NCBI GenBank assembly: GCA_017996845.1
Contig: JAGOGF010000001.1
Location: 1-64,000, forward strand
Direction of reading: 5' to 3'
DNA from: Butyrivibrio sp.
GTDB taxonomy: Bacteria; Bacillota_A; Clostridia; Lachnospirales; Lachnospiraceae
DNA length: 64,000 bases
The notes under the pieces were generated by a model. That model saw only the letters and a list, made by a program, of their open reading frames with translations, did not search any database and was not told the origin of the DNA. The translations under genes were made by a program, and so were the position numbers. Below are positions 37,234 through 48,232 of the stretch, piece after piece; the stretch's first letter is position 1, and each line of letters begins with the position of its first letter.

Positions 37234-38082
37234 TTATCGAAGTGTTCTGTTAAAAAAAGCAATGATTTCCTTCCATACAGCCTTCTGAAAAAAGCGAATA
37301 TCCGCATGATCCGCACCTGTAAGTTCCAGCAGCATCACATCACATCCTTTTTCTTCCAACGCATCATGCAGTACCTCACCCTGTGAAAAAGGTACCGTCT
37401 GGTCCTGATTGCCATGCAGAATCAGGAATGGCGGAGCCATTTTAGTCACTTTGGAAACAGGGCAGATCTGATATGCATCTTCCTTATGCGTCATCGTATT
37501 ACGTCCAAGCAACAAAGATTCCGGTGATGCTGCACACTGTTCTGCAGTCTCATAATGCATCCTGGTCACATCTGTCGGCGGATACCACGGACAGGCTGCC
37601 TGAACTTTGCTGGACTGATCCAGATATTCTCCAACATCCAGCCCCGGATCATTATCAAGCGCTGCCATACACGTCAGATACCCACCTGCGGACTCGCCCA
37701 TCACGCCGAAGTGCCCGGTATCAATGCAATACCTTTTGGCATGCGCTCTCAGATAACGAATACCTGCTTTTACATCCTGAATCTGAACCGGATACTCTCC
37801 TTCATTTGTCGTACGATATTCCACACTGGCAACTACAAATCCTTTTCTTGCAAGTTTACTCAGATATGCCAGATGCGCCGACTTATCCATCCGCAGCCAG
37901 GCTCCTCCGCAAATCCATACAACACAGGGATATTCCTTTCCGCTCTGATCTTCCGGATAGATAATATCCATTTTCAAATCTCTGCGGGTGTGTCCAAACC
38001 ATGAATCCACCTGTGCAAAAGCTATATCTGTTGTTACTACATACTGCGGTTGTGTTACCTCAACATCTATTTTTTTTCTCAT
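37234..38082 (-). CDS. Alpha/beta hydrolase, esterase of the feruloyl/acetyl-esterase-like family
   Basis: A 282-residue cytoplasmic alpha/beta hydrolase. The oxyanion-hole motif VVWICGGAW is near residue 58, the nucleophile Ser lies in MGESAGGYL near 130, and the catalytic Asp and His are probably in GNQDQTVP and GADHADI. This is the pattern of BD-FAE-like esterases, known to remove acyl groups from plant polysaccharides or sugar acetates. AGGAGG lies ten bases before the ATG. It runs alone on the minus strand, followed by the diguanylate cyclase 130 bases further on, with no obvious terminator between. It is divergent from pepF. Confidence 0.87.
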   Translation of the reverse strand: MRKKIDVEVTQPQYVVTTDIAFAQVDSWFGHTRRDLKMDIIYPEDQSGKEYPCVVWICGGAWLRMDKSAHLAYLSKLARKGFVVASVEYRTTNEGEYPVQIQDVKAGIRYLRAHAKRYCIDTGHFGVMGESAGGYLTCMAALDNDPGLDVGEYLDQSSKVQAACPWYPPTDVTRMHYETAEQCAASPESLLLGRNTMTHKEDAYQICPVSKVTKMAPPFLILHGNQDQTVPFSQGEVLHDALEEKGCDVMLLELTGADHADIRFFQKAVWKEIIAFFNRTLR

Positions 38083-38266
38083 GCTGCTCGATCCTCCTGT
38101 TTCTCATCAGACAATTAGTTACAGTATATCATTGCACTTTACGTCAGACCAGTATCCTGCGTCATTCTGATTTATATCTTTTTTCTGTGGCATATATTGG
38201 GTTAATGGTTTAAACTGGATATGTTCGTTCACATTATGTCTACTAATTTCAGAAACGGAGATTTGT

Positions 38267-40069
38267 ATGGAAACCAGAAAAATACTAAAAAGAGAGCAGG
38301 TTCCGGCAGAATATACCTGGAATCTGAAAGATATGTATCAGAGTCCTGCCGATTGGGACCTGGATGCAGAAAAGGCAACATCACTTTCTGGGGAAATTGC
38401 CGATTTTCAAGGGCATTTGGCTGATAACGCCGCGACGCTTTTATCCTGGTATCAGAAATCAGATAAAATATCTCTTCTGATGGAGCAGCTTATGGGTTAT
38501 GCATCCCTTGCTGCTGATCAGGATCTTGGCAATAATATGAACCAGGCACGAAATGGTAAGATTCTGGGGATTTACGTTGCTCTGCAGAGTGCAGCTGCGT
38601 TTGCAGATACGGAAATCATGGATATTCCGGATGCAAAGTTGGAACAGTTTTACAAAGACGCTCCCGATCTGGAGCTGTATCGTCATGCCATCGATCTGGT
38701 ACGCCACAGGAAAGCACATACCCTTTCTGCCGCAGAAGAACAGCTTCTGGCTGCAACCCGTGAAATGGCAGAAGGCCCTGCCAATATCGGATCCATTTTC
38801 AGAAATGCTGATCTGAAATTCCCCTCTGTCAAAGACAGTCAGGGAATATCGCACGACCTGACACAGGGAACCTTTATTTCTCTTATGGAAAATGAAGACC
38901 GTGTACTTCGCAAAACAGCATTTGAAACTTTCTATACTACATGGAAATCGCATGAATCACTGTCTGCGACCATTCTCGATGCACATACCAAACAGCAGCA
39001 TTTTTATGCAAAAGCCAGAAAATATTCCAGCAATCTGGAAGCAGCTCTGGATGAAACCCAGGTACCAACTGACGTATACCGCAACCTGATTGATACGGTA
39101 CACAAACATATGCCGTCCATGTATCGTTATATGGCACTGCGCAAAAAACTGCTTGGTGTTGATACCCTTCATATGTATGATCTGTACAACTCCATTGTTC
39201 CGGATGCAGATGAAAAGATCACTTTCGAGCAGGCAAAAGAAGCTGTATTCGAAGCAATCCATCCACTTGGTGCAGACTATACCAAAGTCGTAAAAAAAGC
39301 CTATGAAAATCGCTGGCTGGATGTATATGAAAATGAAGGAAAACGAAGTGGAGCATACAGTTCCGGCGGATCACGTCCGCACCCTTATATTCTTTTGAAT
39401 CACCAGGACAATCTGAACAGTCAGTTTACGCTTGTCCATGAAACCGGACACACCATGCACAGCTATCTGTCCATGCAGAACCAGCCGGTTATCTATTCGG
39501 ATTATGTTATCTTCGTAGCCGAAGTTGCAAGTACCTGCAATGAAGTTCTGATGATGAAAAATCTCTTGTCCAAAACTTCTGATCCCAAAAAGAGGGCCTA
39601 CCTTCTGAATTATTTTATGGAACAGTTCCGCACCACGCTTTATCGCCAGACCATGTTCGCAGAATTTGAACTGCAGATCAATGAAATAATTGAAAAAGGA
39701 GATACCCTTACTCCTGACAAGCTGAATCAAATTTACTATGACCTTAACAAACTGTACTATGGAACGGACATGGTCATTGACCAGGAAATTGCCTCTGAAT
39801 GGGCACGCATCCCGCATTTCTTCTACGATTATTATGTATATCAGTATGCAACCGGATTTTCTGCTGCAATTGCTCTGGCCACAAAAATCCTGCATGAAGG
39901 AGAACCTGCCGTACAGAATTATCTTAAATTCCTGAGTTCAGGAAGCAGTACCGATCCGATCAGTCTCTTAAAGATAGCCGGCGTTGACATGAGTTCTCCT
40001 GCTCCGATTGAGGATGCACTCAATCAATTCGATGAGCTGATTACTGAAATGGAAAAGCTGCTGAATTAA
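38267..40069 (+). CDS. pepF: Oligoendopeptidase F
   Basis: A 600-residue zinc metallopeptidase of the M3B family that trims oligopeptides inside the cell. The zinc motif is HETGH at residues 391-395 in LVHETGHTMHS, with the third ligand Glu in the downstream VAEVASTCNE segment. Length matches the family. GGAG lies seven bases before the ATG. Its stop codon overlaps that of the convergent hybrid kinase by two bases. It is the only plus-strand gene between 25 and 55 kb. Confidence 0.94.
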   Translation: METRKILKREQVPAEYTWNLKDMYQSPADWDLDAEKATSLSGEIADFQGHLADNAATLLSWYQKSDKISLLMEQLMGYASLAADQDLGNNMNQARNGKILGIYVALQSAAAFADTEIMDIPDAKLEQFYKDAPDLELYRHAIDLVRHRKAHTLSAAEEQLLAATREMAEGPANIGSIFRNADLKFPSVKDSQGISHDLTQGTFISLMENEDRVLRKTAFETFYTTWKSHESLSATILDAHTKQQHFYAKARKYSSNLEAALDETQVPTDVYRNLIDTVHKHMPSMYRYMALRKKLLGVDTLHMYDLYNSIVPDADEKITFEQAKEAVFEAIHPLGADYTKVVKKAYENRWLDVYENEGKRSGAYSSGGSRPHPYILLNHQDNLNSQFTLVHETGHTMHSYLSMQNQPVIYSDYVIFVAEVASTCNEVLMMKNLLSKTSDPKKRAYLLNYFMEQFRTTLYRQTMFAEFELQINEIIEKGDTLTPDKLNQIYYDLNKLYYGTDMVIDQEIASEWARIPHFFYDYYVYQYATGFSAAIALATKILHEGEPAVQNYLKFLSSGSSTDPISLLKIAGVDMSSPAPIEDALNQFDELITEMEKLLN

Positions 40070-42867
40070 ACTTTTTCACTTGTATGTTTAATCAAAACAT
40101 CGTATAACACTTTTAAATTCAAAGGTTTCGTAATATAATCATTCATCCCTGCCTCTCTGCTGCGTTCCATTGCAGCAGAGAATGCATCGGCTGTCATTGC
40201 AATGATTGGTACAGACTTTGCATCTACTCTATCCATTTCTCTGATCCTGACGGTTGCCTCATATCCATCCATAACAGGCATCTGTATATCCATCAGAATA
40301 CACGCAAATGCAAATGGTTCTGAAGTTGCAAAAATATGCGCTGCTTCTTCTCCATTTTCTGCTCTGACCGTTTCAACTCCCAGACTTTCAAGCATTCTTG
40401 TCTCAATTTCCGCATTAATTTCGTTATCTTCTGCCAGAAGTATTCGTTCGTTTATTTTTTTCGGTAAAAATTTGCTTTCTTCCTCTTTTTTTTCTGTTTT
40501 CTCTTTTTCAGGTATCATAATGTCTGCTGTAAAAGATACTGTGATATGTGTGCCTTTTCCAACCTCACTGTTGACCGATATTGTTCCCCCCATCAATTTC
40601 ACAAGTCTGTTTACAATAGACAGACCAAGTCCGGAACCTGTAACAACCTTATCACGCCCCGGATTTTTATATTCCTGTGAAAAAGGTTCAAACATAATTT
40701 TCTGAAACTCGCTGCTCATTCCAATTCCGGTATCTATAACCTGAAAAGATTCTATACTTCTTCCATCTGCTATCTTTTCACTTGAGGTGATCACTTTGAC
40801 TGACCCTCCCCGCGGTGTATATTTCACTGCGTTGGACAAAATATTCATCGCAATCTGGTTCAGTCTCGTTTCATCAATCATAAAAAGCAGTACAGCAGAA
40901 TCCGAAACAAGCTCCAGCTGCAGTCCTTTTTCCATGCAAAGGGGTTCAAAAATACTTTGTATATTAAATATAAAATCATTCCAGGAATATGGTGCATCAT
41001 GCAGTTCAATCTTGCCGCTGTCAATTCTGGATATATCCAGTACATCATTGATCAGACTCAGCAGCAAAGTATTTGAGGTTTGAATCTTTCTCAGATCATT
41101 TTGCAGTTTATCCTGATCGTTCATATCCGCAAGTGCAAAATCTGTCATATTGGCTATCGCTCCGATCGGGGTGCGGATATCATGGCTGATCCGGGAAATA
41201 AACTCACTTTTGGCACGATTGGCCATTTCTGCCTCTGCTTTTGCGGCTTGCAGTCGAATATTCTGTTGCTTTCGCAGAAAAGATGATATCAAAAAAATAA
41301 TCAAAAGTCCTGAAATGCTCAAAAAAATACTAAGGACAATCGCTGTCTGTATCGGATAATAACGTATCAGATGTTGATATGAAAAATTAGCAGCCATTGT
41401 TTCATTTTTGTTTAGAATTTCCTGCAGATTATTAACAGAGATATGTCTAAGTGATTTTGATAAAATATCAAAAAGAACCGGATTGGAATCTTTGGTCACC
41501 CCAAGTGCGATTGCTTGCGTAATCTGATTGTCTGCCTGATAATTGAAATTTTCATAAGATTGCATACGGCGATAATAAGCGGCCTGATAATCATTTAGGA
41601 AAGTGCAGTCAGCTTTTTGTGCGGCAACAGCCTCCATACAGGCTTCAGCATTGGAAAAACTGATCGTTTTATATTCCGGATATTTTACATGTACCTGCTT
41701 TTCAAGATATCCTCCTGCTATTGTTGCAACAGTCTTGACTTTTTTTCCGGATATCCTGGTTACACGGCTCACATCTCCTTTCACATACGGTTGGGTGACA
41801 AGCAGATTATGATCATTTGCCCAAACATAGTCATAGCTTACTGCCATAACGGTATCATGAGAGCTCTTACTGAAATTGTTATACACCGACTGTGTGGAAT
41901 CTGCCAAAACAAATCGAAAGGTAATTCCCGTATCTCTGCCGATCGCACGAAGTACATCCGGTGTAATTCCTTCCACATTTCCGCCTGAGTCATACTCAAA
42001 TGGAAGCCAGTTCGTTTCATAAAAGACATTTACAATGGGTTTTTGTTTCAGATAGGCAAGTTCCTGCTTCGTATAACTGATCCTCTGTGCCGCAATCGTA
42101 CCAAAATGATAATCATACAGATTCGTATTAAAGCCCTGGTTATAACTAAAAAGTTTTGCCATTGCATTATCGAGTTCTGCTTTTAGTACCGCTTTCTTTT
42201 TACTGGTAATAATATAAATCGGATCCGGGCTGCACTGTGTAAGCAAAACATATTTTTCCTGTGTACCATTAAAATTACTTTGCGCAGCAGCATCAATCTC
42301 TCCGCGATCAAGCGCCGCAAGCAGCTCTCCCACATCCGAATATGCTTTTGCCCGAAACGCAAATCCCTGCGCCCGACCATATTGTCTGAGACTATCAATG
42401 ATTGTGCTGCCGGCTTCATATCCGACTGTCATCCCTTCAAAATCGGCATAATCATCATATTGCAGTGTGGTATCACTTCTGCCGTAAAGATAACAAAGCT
42501 CCGTGCCCATAGATTCTGAAGAATAATCGTAGTATTTCAGTCGCTCATCTGTTTTGGATACACACATCAGCAGATCCAGATCTCCATTCCTGACCATAGC
42601 AAGGCATTCTGCCCACGACTTATCCACATAAACATATTGCCAGTTTGCATACTCCGCCAGCGCCTGCAGATAATCCTTCTGATAGGCGGTCAGTTCACTT
42701 TCTTCTCCCGTATCCGAATCATCATGAAGTCCTACCCGCACAATACGTTTTACCGGCTCTTCCTTGCTGTTATCAGAAGAAGCATATACCGGAAGAACAC
42801 TGACTGACAGCCAAATAAAAACAATTATATAAAGAACACTTTTTCGTATCCGCTGACTGTTCTTCAT
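40066..42867 (-). CDS. Hybrid histidine kinase with two periplasmic binding-protein domains
   Basis: A sensor of about 933 residues. A signal-anchor helix is followed by two tandem family 3 solute-binding domains outside the membrane (about 40-265 and 270-500), a transmembrane helix near 510, HisKA with His in ISRISHDIRTP, an ATPase domain (NAVKYTP, DTGIGM, GSGLGLSIV) and a C-terminal receiver with Asp in [12 protein letters not shown]. The ligand class is amino acids or other small polar solutes by family. The start is the ATG at 42867, with CAGGAG nine bases upstream. A paralog with similar design lies directly upstream. No output regulator gene is adjacent. Confidence 0.9.
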   Translation of the reverse strand: MKNSQRIRKSVLYIIVFIWLSVSVLPVYASSDNSKEEPVKRIVRVGLHDDSDTGEESELTAYQKDYLQALAEYANWQYVYVDKSWAECLAMVRNGDLDLLMCVSKTDERLKYYDYSSESMGTELCYLYGRSDTTLQYDDYADFEGMTVGYEAGSTIIDSLRQYGRAQGFAFRAKAYSDVGELLAALDRGEIDAAAQSNFNGTQEKYVLLTQCSPDPIYIITSKKKAVLKAELDNAMAKLFSYNQGFNTNLYDYHFGTIAAQRISYTKQELAYLKQKPIVNVFYETNWLPFEYDSGGNVEGITPDVLRAIGRDTGITFRFVLADSTQSVYNNFSKSSHDTVMAVSYDYVWANDHNLLVTQPYVKGDVSRVTRISGKKVKTVATIAGGYLEKQVHVKYPEYKTISFSNAEACMEAVAAQKADCTFLNDYQAAYYRRMQSYENFNYQADNQITQAIALGVTKDSNPVLFDILSKSLRHISVNNLQEILNKNETMAANFSYQHLIRYYPIQTAIVLSIFLSISGLLIIFLISSFLRKQQNIRLQAAKAEAEMANRAKSEFISRISHDIRTPIGAIANMTDFALADMNDQDKLQNDLRKIQTSNTLLLSLINDVLDISRIDSGKIELHDAPYSWNDFIFNIQSIFEPLCMEKGLQLELVSDSAVLLFMIDETRLNQIAMNILSNAVKYTPRGGSVKVITSSEKIADGRSIESFQVIDTGIGMSSEFQKIMFEPFSQEYKNPGRDKVVTGSGLGLSIVNRLVKLMGGTISVNSEVGKGTHITVSFTADIMIPEKEKTEKKEEESKFLPKKINERILLAEDNEINAEIETRMLESLGVETVRAENGEEAAHIFATSEPFAFACILMDIQMPVMDGYEATVRIREMDRVDAKSVPIIAMTADAFSAAMERSREAGMNDYITKPLNLKVLYDVLIKHTSEKV

Positions 42868-42924
42868 CTCTATCTTCTCCTGTTTCCCAATCCCCAAATA
42901 CCGTTTTTGATTTACAGCATATGA

Positions 42925-45900
42925 TCAGTCATGCTGTTCTTTCAGAAGCATTTTCAGAATTCCAAATAACTCACTGTTCTCAATTGGCTTGGCGATATGC
43001 CCGTTCATACCCGCCTCAAGTGCGCTCTTTCTGTCTTCTTCAAATGCATTGGCTGTCATTGCTACAATCGGAATATCTGCAATTCGTCCGTCTGCCAGAT
43101 ACCTGATCTGTCTGGTTGCCTCATATCCATCCATCTTTGGCATCTGAATATCCATCAGTATCAGGTCGTACTGCCCCACAGAGGCCTGTTTCATTTTATT
43201 TACTGCCACGTCTCCGTCATTTGCAATATCGACTTTAAAACCTGCTTCTGATAAAATGGTGGAAGCAATTTCCTGATTCAGTTCATTATCTTCAACCAAA
43301 AGAACTTTCTTTCCCTCAAAGTCTGCCTTTTCCTTTTCCGTTTCTTTTTTCGGCACCGTCTGATAAGGCCTCATTAACACTTCCCGCAGTTCCGACATGA
43401 ACATTGGCTTGGAACAAAATGCCGTTACCCCTGCTTCTTTTGCTTCTTCCTCAATATCAGTCCAGTCATAGGCCGTCAAAATAATAATCGTTTTATTCTC
43501 TCCGATGACCCTGCGTATTCTGCGTGCAGTTTCCACTCCATTCATATCCGGCATCATCCAGTCAATAATATAGGTACTGTACTCATCTTCTCTGTCATGT
43601 GCATACTTCGCCCTGACAACAGCTTCCTTACCGGATGTGGTCCAGTCAGCACGCATTCCAATTTCTTCCAGCATTCTGCTGACAGAAAGACAGATATCGG
43701 TATCATCGTCTGCAACCAGTGCGCGCATCCCCTTTAATTTCGAAATCGTCTCATAAGAAGAAGGCTTTTCACTGATTCGGAATTGCACATCTACAACAAA
43801 TTCTGATCCCTTTCCTATCTCACTCGTAACGGAAATTGTTCCTCCCATCATATCCACAATATTTTTGGTAATGGCCATTCCCAGCCCGGTTCCCTGTATC
43901 CCGCTGACCGTAGCACTTTGTTCTCTTGTAAACGCTTCAAAGATATGCTGCTGAAATTCCTTGCTCATTCCAATTCCTGTATCCTTTATCCGAAACTCAA
44001 ATGTTGCATATCCTTCTTTTATACAAGGCTTCTGAATAATCCGCATACTTACCGTTCCGCCCGGTTTGGTGAATTTCATGGCATTACTGAGTATATTCAG
44101 CAGAATCTGATCCAGACGCAGTTTGTCGCAATAAACATCTTCATTTACCACATCTACTGTATCCACAAAAAAATCAAGCTGCTTCGCCGCGATATCTGAT
44201 TGTATGATTGTTCTGATATCATGGAAGAGATCCGGCAGATGCATTTCCTTTTCTTCAATCTTGACTTTTCCGCTCTCAATCCTGCTCATATCCAGAACAT
44301 CATTAATCAGTGAAAGAAGATGTCTGCTGGAAACCGCAATTTTATTCAGATAATCCCGTACCTGTTCCTTATTATCAATATGTGCATCAGCAAGTGATGT
44401 AAAACCGATTATTGCATTCATCGGTGTTCGGATGTCGTGTGACATATTATTCAGAAAGCTGGTTTTCGCATGATTTGCATGTTCAGCCGATGCCAGTGCT
44501 TCTTTCAGAAGTTTCTGTGCCTCCAGTTCCTTCCCCTTAATTTCATTGATATTCTGTACTGCAAAAATAGTTTCCCTAATTTTTGTATCCTTATCTCTAT
44601 CCGAAACAATCATATTGATCCGCTGCCAGACTGCATTATTATCTTTGTATTCCAATGAAAAAATATTCTGCTTACCCAGCTTTTTATCCCACGCGGCTGC
44701 ATCAGAAAGAAACGACATCAGTTCATGGTAATCAGGCGCTACCAGTCTTTCAGATATAACCCGAAGTGCCTGACTCGCTTTTGTACACCCTCCGATAATA
44801 CTTTCAACCTTTTCATTTGTACGGATTGCTTCAAAAGAATCCTTTTCAAGGTCTACGTGATAAACAACATTGTATACATCACTCATGGAATGAATGATAT
44901 CAAGCTGTTCCTGTAATCTGGCTTCCCGTTCTTTCTCCGCCGCTACCAGATCATCTATAATTTGAAATCCCATAATTACTTCATCAATCCGTTCGCTGCT
45001 TCCATGTAACCGGATAAATTTAAGCCTTACCGAATGTTCCTCACCGCCTGCAGCGTCATGATAGCTTTGCACATATTCCTTGTTTTTACACAGCTCCATT
45101 CTGACCTTTTCAAGTTGAACGGCTTTGGTCATCATTTCCTTATCATCCGGATGCACTCTTTCTCCTATATACTTTCTCCAGAAATCCTGATAAAGATATT
45201 CCTGTTTCCCATCCTTATCGCCACTCTCCAGAACATGCCCCGGAAATTTCAGGACCCGCATTGATCCGCTTTCCAGATCCGCAATGTATACATTCCGGTA
45301 ATCATTGCTGAGCGCCTCAACAATCTTGTATTGTTCCTGAAGACGCTTCTGCCTTTTTTTCTCATTCTCAATATCCATAAAAACACCGGTCATTGCAAAT
45401 GGTATGCCATTTTCTTTTCTATCAATCTGTGCCCGGATTCGAAACCACCTATAATCCCCCTGTTTGGTTTTACAACGGTATTCAATGTCAACTATGTTCT
45501 TTCTTCCTTCAAAATCATGCAGCATATCAGCCAAAATATGCATAACCCGTTCGGCATCTTCAGGATGAAGCGTATCCTTCCATGCTTCATAGACATTGGG
45601 AAAGTCCTCTTCATCCCTGTATCCGAGCATTTGCCTGAAACCTTCACTCCATTTTGCAGATATTACCTGACACTGATCATCATATTCCAGTCTCCATGCT
45701 GCTGATTTTAATGCGGTATATATTTTTTCAATTACTGCATTCGCATCACTTGCTTGTTTTATAGCCTCTTCTTTTGCCATTGACATTGCTTCTTTTTGCT
45801 TTTTATTACCAATAAAATAAAATGCAAAAGCAATCCCGATCAGCGTTAAAAAAAGAAATGCCAAAAGGAACACTGCTGCAATATGATCTCTGGCAAAATC

Positions 45901-47244
45901 AAGCATAGTATAGGAATAAAGTCCGCTGATATAATTGTAGGATATCGTCATCGCATCGTTTTTTCCAATTGCATCAATTCCATGATTCAGTAATTGTAAC
46001 AGTTCTATATTCCCACCTGAGACGCCAAAACAAAATGCACTTGTTTTGGTAAGCGGTGCCGTGTTTACAGAAACATATCTGGAATTACTGAGCAGTCCTT
46101 TTGTCCGAAGTCCGTTCAGTATTGTACTGTCTGCCTTCCCTTCCAGAATTGCTTTAAAGCATCCTGCTGTATCATCGCAATACACAAGCTCTGCATCCGG
46201 ATATGTGGTAACCGTATACGCATACTGCATCAGATTATGTTTTCCTACTGCAATTCTGGATACCGTACTGCTGCTGTACTTCCCTGTATAGGCAAGATCA
46301 ATTGGAGCGTTGATCACTTCCCGGCTCTGCATGATACCATTTTGTTCTGAATACCAGAGATCCCCATATATTGGAAATGCTGTATCAATACTTCCCTGAT
46401 CAAGTGCTTTAAGCATTGCATCATATTCTGTAAATTCCTGATACCGGATATTCAGCTGCTTGCCTATGCCAAGTCTGGACAGCATCAATGGCATGATATC
46501 TTTGAGTACCCCTGTGACCATACCATTTTGATCTGTATCACTATAGGGAAGATAGCCCCTTAAATAGCCAATGACCAATGTATCATTTACAGACAGCCAC
46601 TCCTTTTCCTGCCCGGAAAGAGTAGTCTTAACTGTCTTTTCATCGAAATACTGATTCTGAAGATTTTGCAGAAAGACAGGTTCTTCCTGATTAATCCTGT
46701 CAAGTGCATGATTAAGTTCTGTAAGAAGGTCGGTCCTCCCCTTTGCAGCACATAAATAAAAAGGATCCCCGACAACCAGAAACAGATCTGAAAAAATTCT
46801 GTAGTTTTCTGTGGTGGCCGCACCCATTTCGCATTTCGGATAATATATTTGTTCTGCACGTCCATCTGTATAGGCAAGCCCTGCAAGAAGATCTATTTTT
46901 CCTGCAAGAAGCTGTGCATAAAGTGCATCCCTGGTCCCATATATATACTCATATTTCCATCCGGTATAGTAGGCTATTTTCTGGAGATATTCATAAGAAT
47001 ATCCACTCTTTGCCAAATGATCTCCCGCCCCATTCTGAAAATCCGGACACGCATAATACCCGACACGGACTACTTTTGTATTCTGTTCCCCGCTTTGCGC
47101 ATAGGAATTCAGATGCAAGCATCCAAAACCTGCAAGCACCATAATGACTAACACAATCATGAAAATAAATTTATGCTTCTGCTGCCTCCATGATACCCTT
47201 GCCTTTTTCCGAAATGACTTGTAGGTTATCCTTTTTTTATCCAT
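42925..47244 (-). CDS. Large hybrid histidine kinase: binding-protein domains, PAS, two receivers
   Basis: A sensor of about 1439 residues. Order: signal anchor; a shortened family 3 solute-binding domain; a complete second one; transmembrane helix in the segment after residue 460; three PAS-like domains; HisKA with [16 protein letters not shown]; ATPase domain with NAMKFTK, DTGIGM and GTGLGMAIT; receiver 1 ([11 protein letters not shown]) and receiver 2 ([12 protein letters not shown]). The first binding domain lacks much of one lobe compared with the paralog at 40066. I choose the ATG at 47244, 16 bases after the TspO-like stop; earlier in-frame ATGs overlap that gene. Ligand unknown. Confidence 0.87.
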   Translation of the reverse strand: MDKKRITYKSFRKKARVSWRQQKHKFIFMIVLVIMVLAGFGCLHLNSYAQSGEQNTKVVRVGYYACPDFQNGAGDHLAKSGYSYEYLQKIAYYTGWKYEYIYGTRDALYAQLLAGKIDLLAGLAYTDGRAEQIYYPKCEMGAATTENYRIFSDLFLVVGDPFYLCAAKGRTDLLTELNHALDRINQEEPVFLQNLQNQYFDEKTVKTTLSGQEKEWLSVNDTLVIGYLRGYLPYSDTDQNGMVTGVLKDIMPLMLSRLGIGKQLNIRYQEFTEYDAMLKALDQGSIDTAFPIYGDLWYSEQNGIMQSREVINAPIDLAYTGKYSSSTVSRIAVGKHNLMQYAYTVTTYPDAELVYCDDTAGCFKAILEGKADSTILNGLRTKGLLSNSRYVSVNTAPLTKTSAFCFGVSGGNIELLQLLNHGIDAIGKNDAMTISYNYISGLYSYTMLDFARDHIAAVFLLAFLFLTLIGIAFAFYFIGNKKQKEAMSMAKEEAIKQASDANAVIEKIYTALKSAAWRLEYDDQCQVISAKWSEGFRQMLGYRDEEDFPNVYEAWKDTLHPEDAERVMHILADMLHDFEGRKNIVDIEYRCKTKQGDYRWFRIRAQIDRKENGIPFAMTGVFMDIENEKKRQKRLQEQYKIVEALSNDYRNVYIADLESGSMRVLKFPGHVLESGDKDGKQEYLYQDFWRKYIGERVHPDDKEMMTKAVQLEKVRMELCKNKEYVQSYHDAAGGEEHSVRLKFIRLHGSSERIDEVIMGFQIIDDLVAAEKEREARLQEQLDIIHSMSDVYNVVYHVDLEKDSFEAIRTNEKVESIIGGCTKASQALRVISERLVAPDYHELMSFLSDAAAWDKKLGKQNIFSLEYKDNNAVWQRINMIVSDRDKDTKIRETIFAVQNINEIKGKELEAQKLLKEALASAEHANHAKTSFLNNMSHDIRTPMNAIIGFTSLADAHIDNKEQVRDYLNKIAVSSRHLLSLINDVLDMSRIESGKVKIEEKEMHLPDLFHDIRTIIQSDIAAKQLDFFVDTVDVVNEDVYCDKLRLDQILLNILSNAMKFTKPGGTVSMRIIQKPCIKEGYATFEFRIKDTGIGMSKEFQQHIFEAFTREQSATVSGIQGTGLGMAITKNIVDMMGGTISVTSEIGKGSEFVVDVQFRISEKPSSYETISKLKGMRALVADDDTDICLSVSRMLEEIGMRADWTTSGKEAVVRAKYAHDREDEYSTYIIDWMMPDMNGVETARRIRRVIGENKTIIILTAYDWTDIEEEAKEAGVTAFCSKPMFMSELREVLMRPYQTVPKKETEKEKADFEGKKVLLVEDNELNQEIASTILSEAGFKVDIANDGDVAVNKMKQASVGQYDLILMDIQMPKMDGYEATRQIRYLADGRIADIPIVAMTANAFEEDRKSALEAGMNGHIAKPIENSELFGILKMLLKEQHD

Positions 47245-47260
47245 AAATTCAACACCCGTT

Positions 47261-48082
47261 TCAGACATTCTGATTTTTGTTTTCTTCATTCTCCTTTTTT
47301 TCTGCACAAGGCAGTACACAAAAACCATTATGGATAAATACAGCTGCTGCCATTATCACAAGAACTGCCATTCCAGCCATTGCAATCATTTGAAGTGCAG
47401 GATATGCACCCTGAAAGCCTTCTGATGATGTCAGAAAACGATTGATACCAAGATATGCCCACGCAATCGAGAGTGGAAAAACCGCATTTCTGATTAACAG
47501 GATCACTCCTGCCACAAGAATCATTGCAGCAAGCAGCATGATAATTCCCCAGTTTTGCGGTGTAATCCCCCATCCTGTCCACTGTAGCTTAACAAGAGCA
47601 GCGGCAATGTTCACTACGGTTGCAATAAACAGCCATCCGGCATATAATCCGAAACACATCGGCAATAACCAATGCTTTCCCTGTCTGATTTCCAACAGTT
47701 TTCCACAAATCAAGGTCAATACAACCACAAAACCTGTTATAAAAATTACGGAGATTTCTATTAGTACAAATGAAAAAGTTATGATCCACAGCATATTGAG
47801 CACACAGGATATCATGAAAAGTCTGGATATCTGTTCCAGGGCATTCTGATAATAGGGATCTTCTTTTTTGATGATCATAACGATCAGAGAAGCCAGCAGT
47901 AAGGAATAGATAACACTCCAGATGCTGAAAGTCGAAGGTGCCGGAGTGATCAATGTCAGAAATCTATCTGAGATATCTTTCTGTGTCATTCCATTGATCC
48001 ATCCCGTTGCACCAAGTGTATTAATGATCAGTGTCATTACAAAAAATAATAAATTGGTCCATGCCTGCTTCGTTCTGTTCAT
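47261..48082 (-). CDS. TspO/MBR-family membrane protein
   Basis: A 273-residue protein with about seven hydrophobic segments, longer than classical TspO (five helices, 160 residues). The family mark [14 protein letters not shown] lies near residue 42, matching the TPAGYAFSIWxxIY region of tryptophan-rich sensory proteins, and further Trp residues occur in [12 protein letters not shown]. Such proteins bind porphyrins or lipophilic ligands; the role of this extended subgroup is not known to me. The start is the ATG at 48082 after AAAGGAGGGG. It is 16 bases upstream of the large hybrid kinase, suggesting a shared transcript and possibly a sensory partnership. Confidence 0.8.
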   Translation of the reverse strand: MNRTKQAWTNLLFFVMTLIINTLGATGWINGMTQKDISDRFLTLITPAPSTFSIWSVIYSLLLASLIVMIIKKEDPYYQNALEQISRLFMISCVLNMLWIITFSFVLIEISVIFITGFVVVLTLICGKLLEIRQGKHWLLPMCFGLYAGWLFIATVVNIAAALVKLQWTGWGITPQNWGIIMLLAAMILVAGVILLIRNAVFPLSIAWAYLGINRFLTSSEGFQGAYPALQMIAMAGMAVLVIMAAAVFIHNGFCVLPCAEKKENEENKNQNV

Positions 48083-48232
48083 ACTTCCCCTCCTTTGATT
48101 TATTCCGGAATCCAAAGAACAACAAAACCAGCTGATTCATATTGAAACATACTATTATTATAATGACCTGTTTCAGATACAAAAACAAGATTATATTTTT
48201 AAAACCGTATAATTCTATACTCTTTCTTCATA

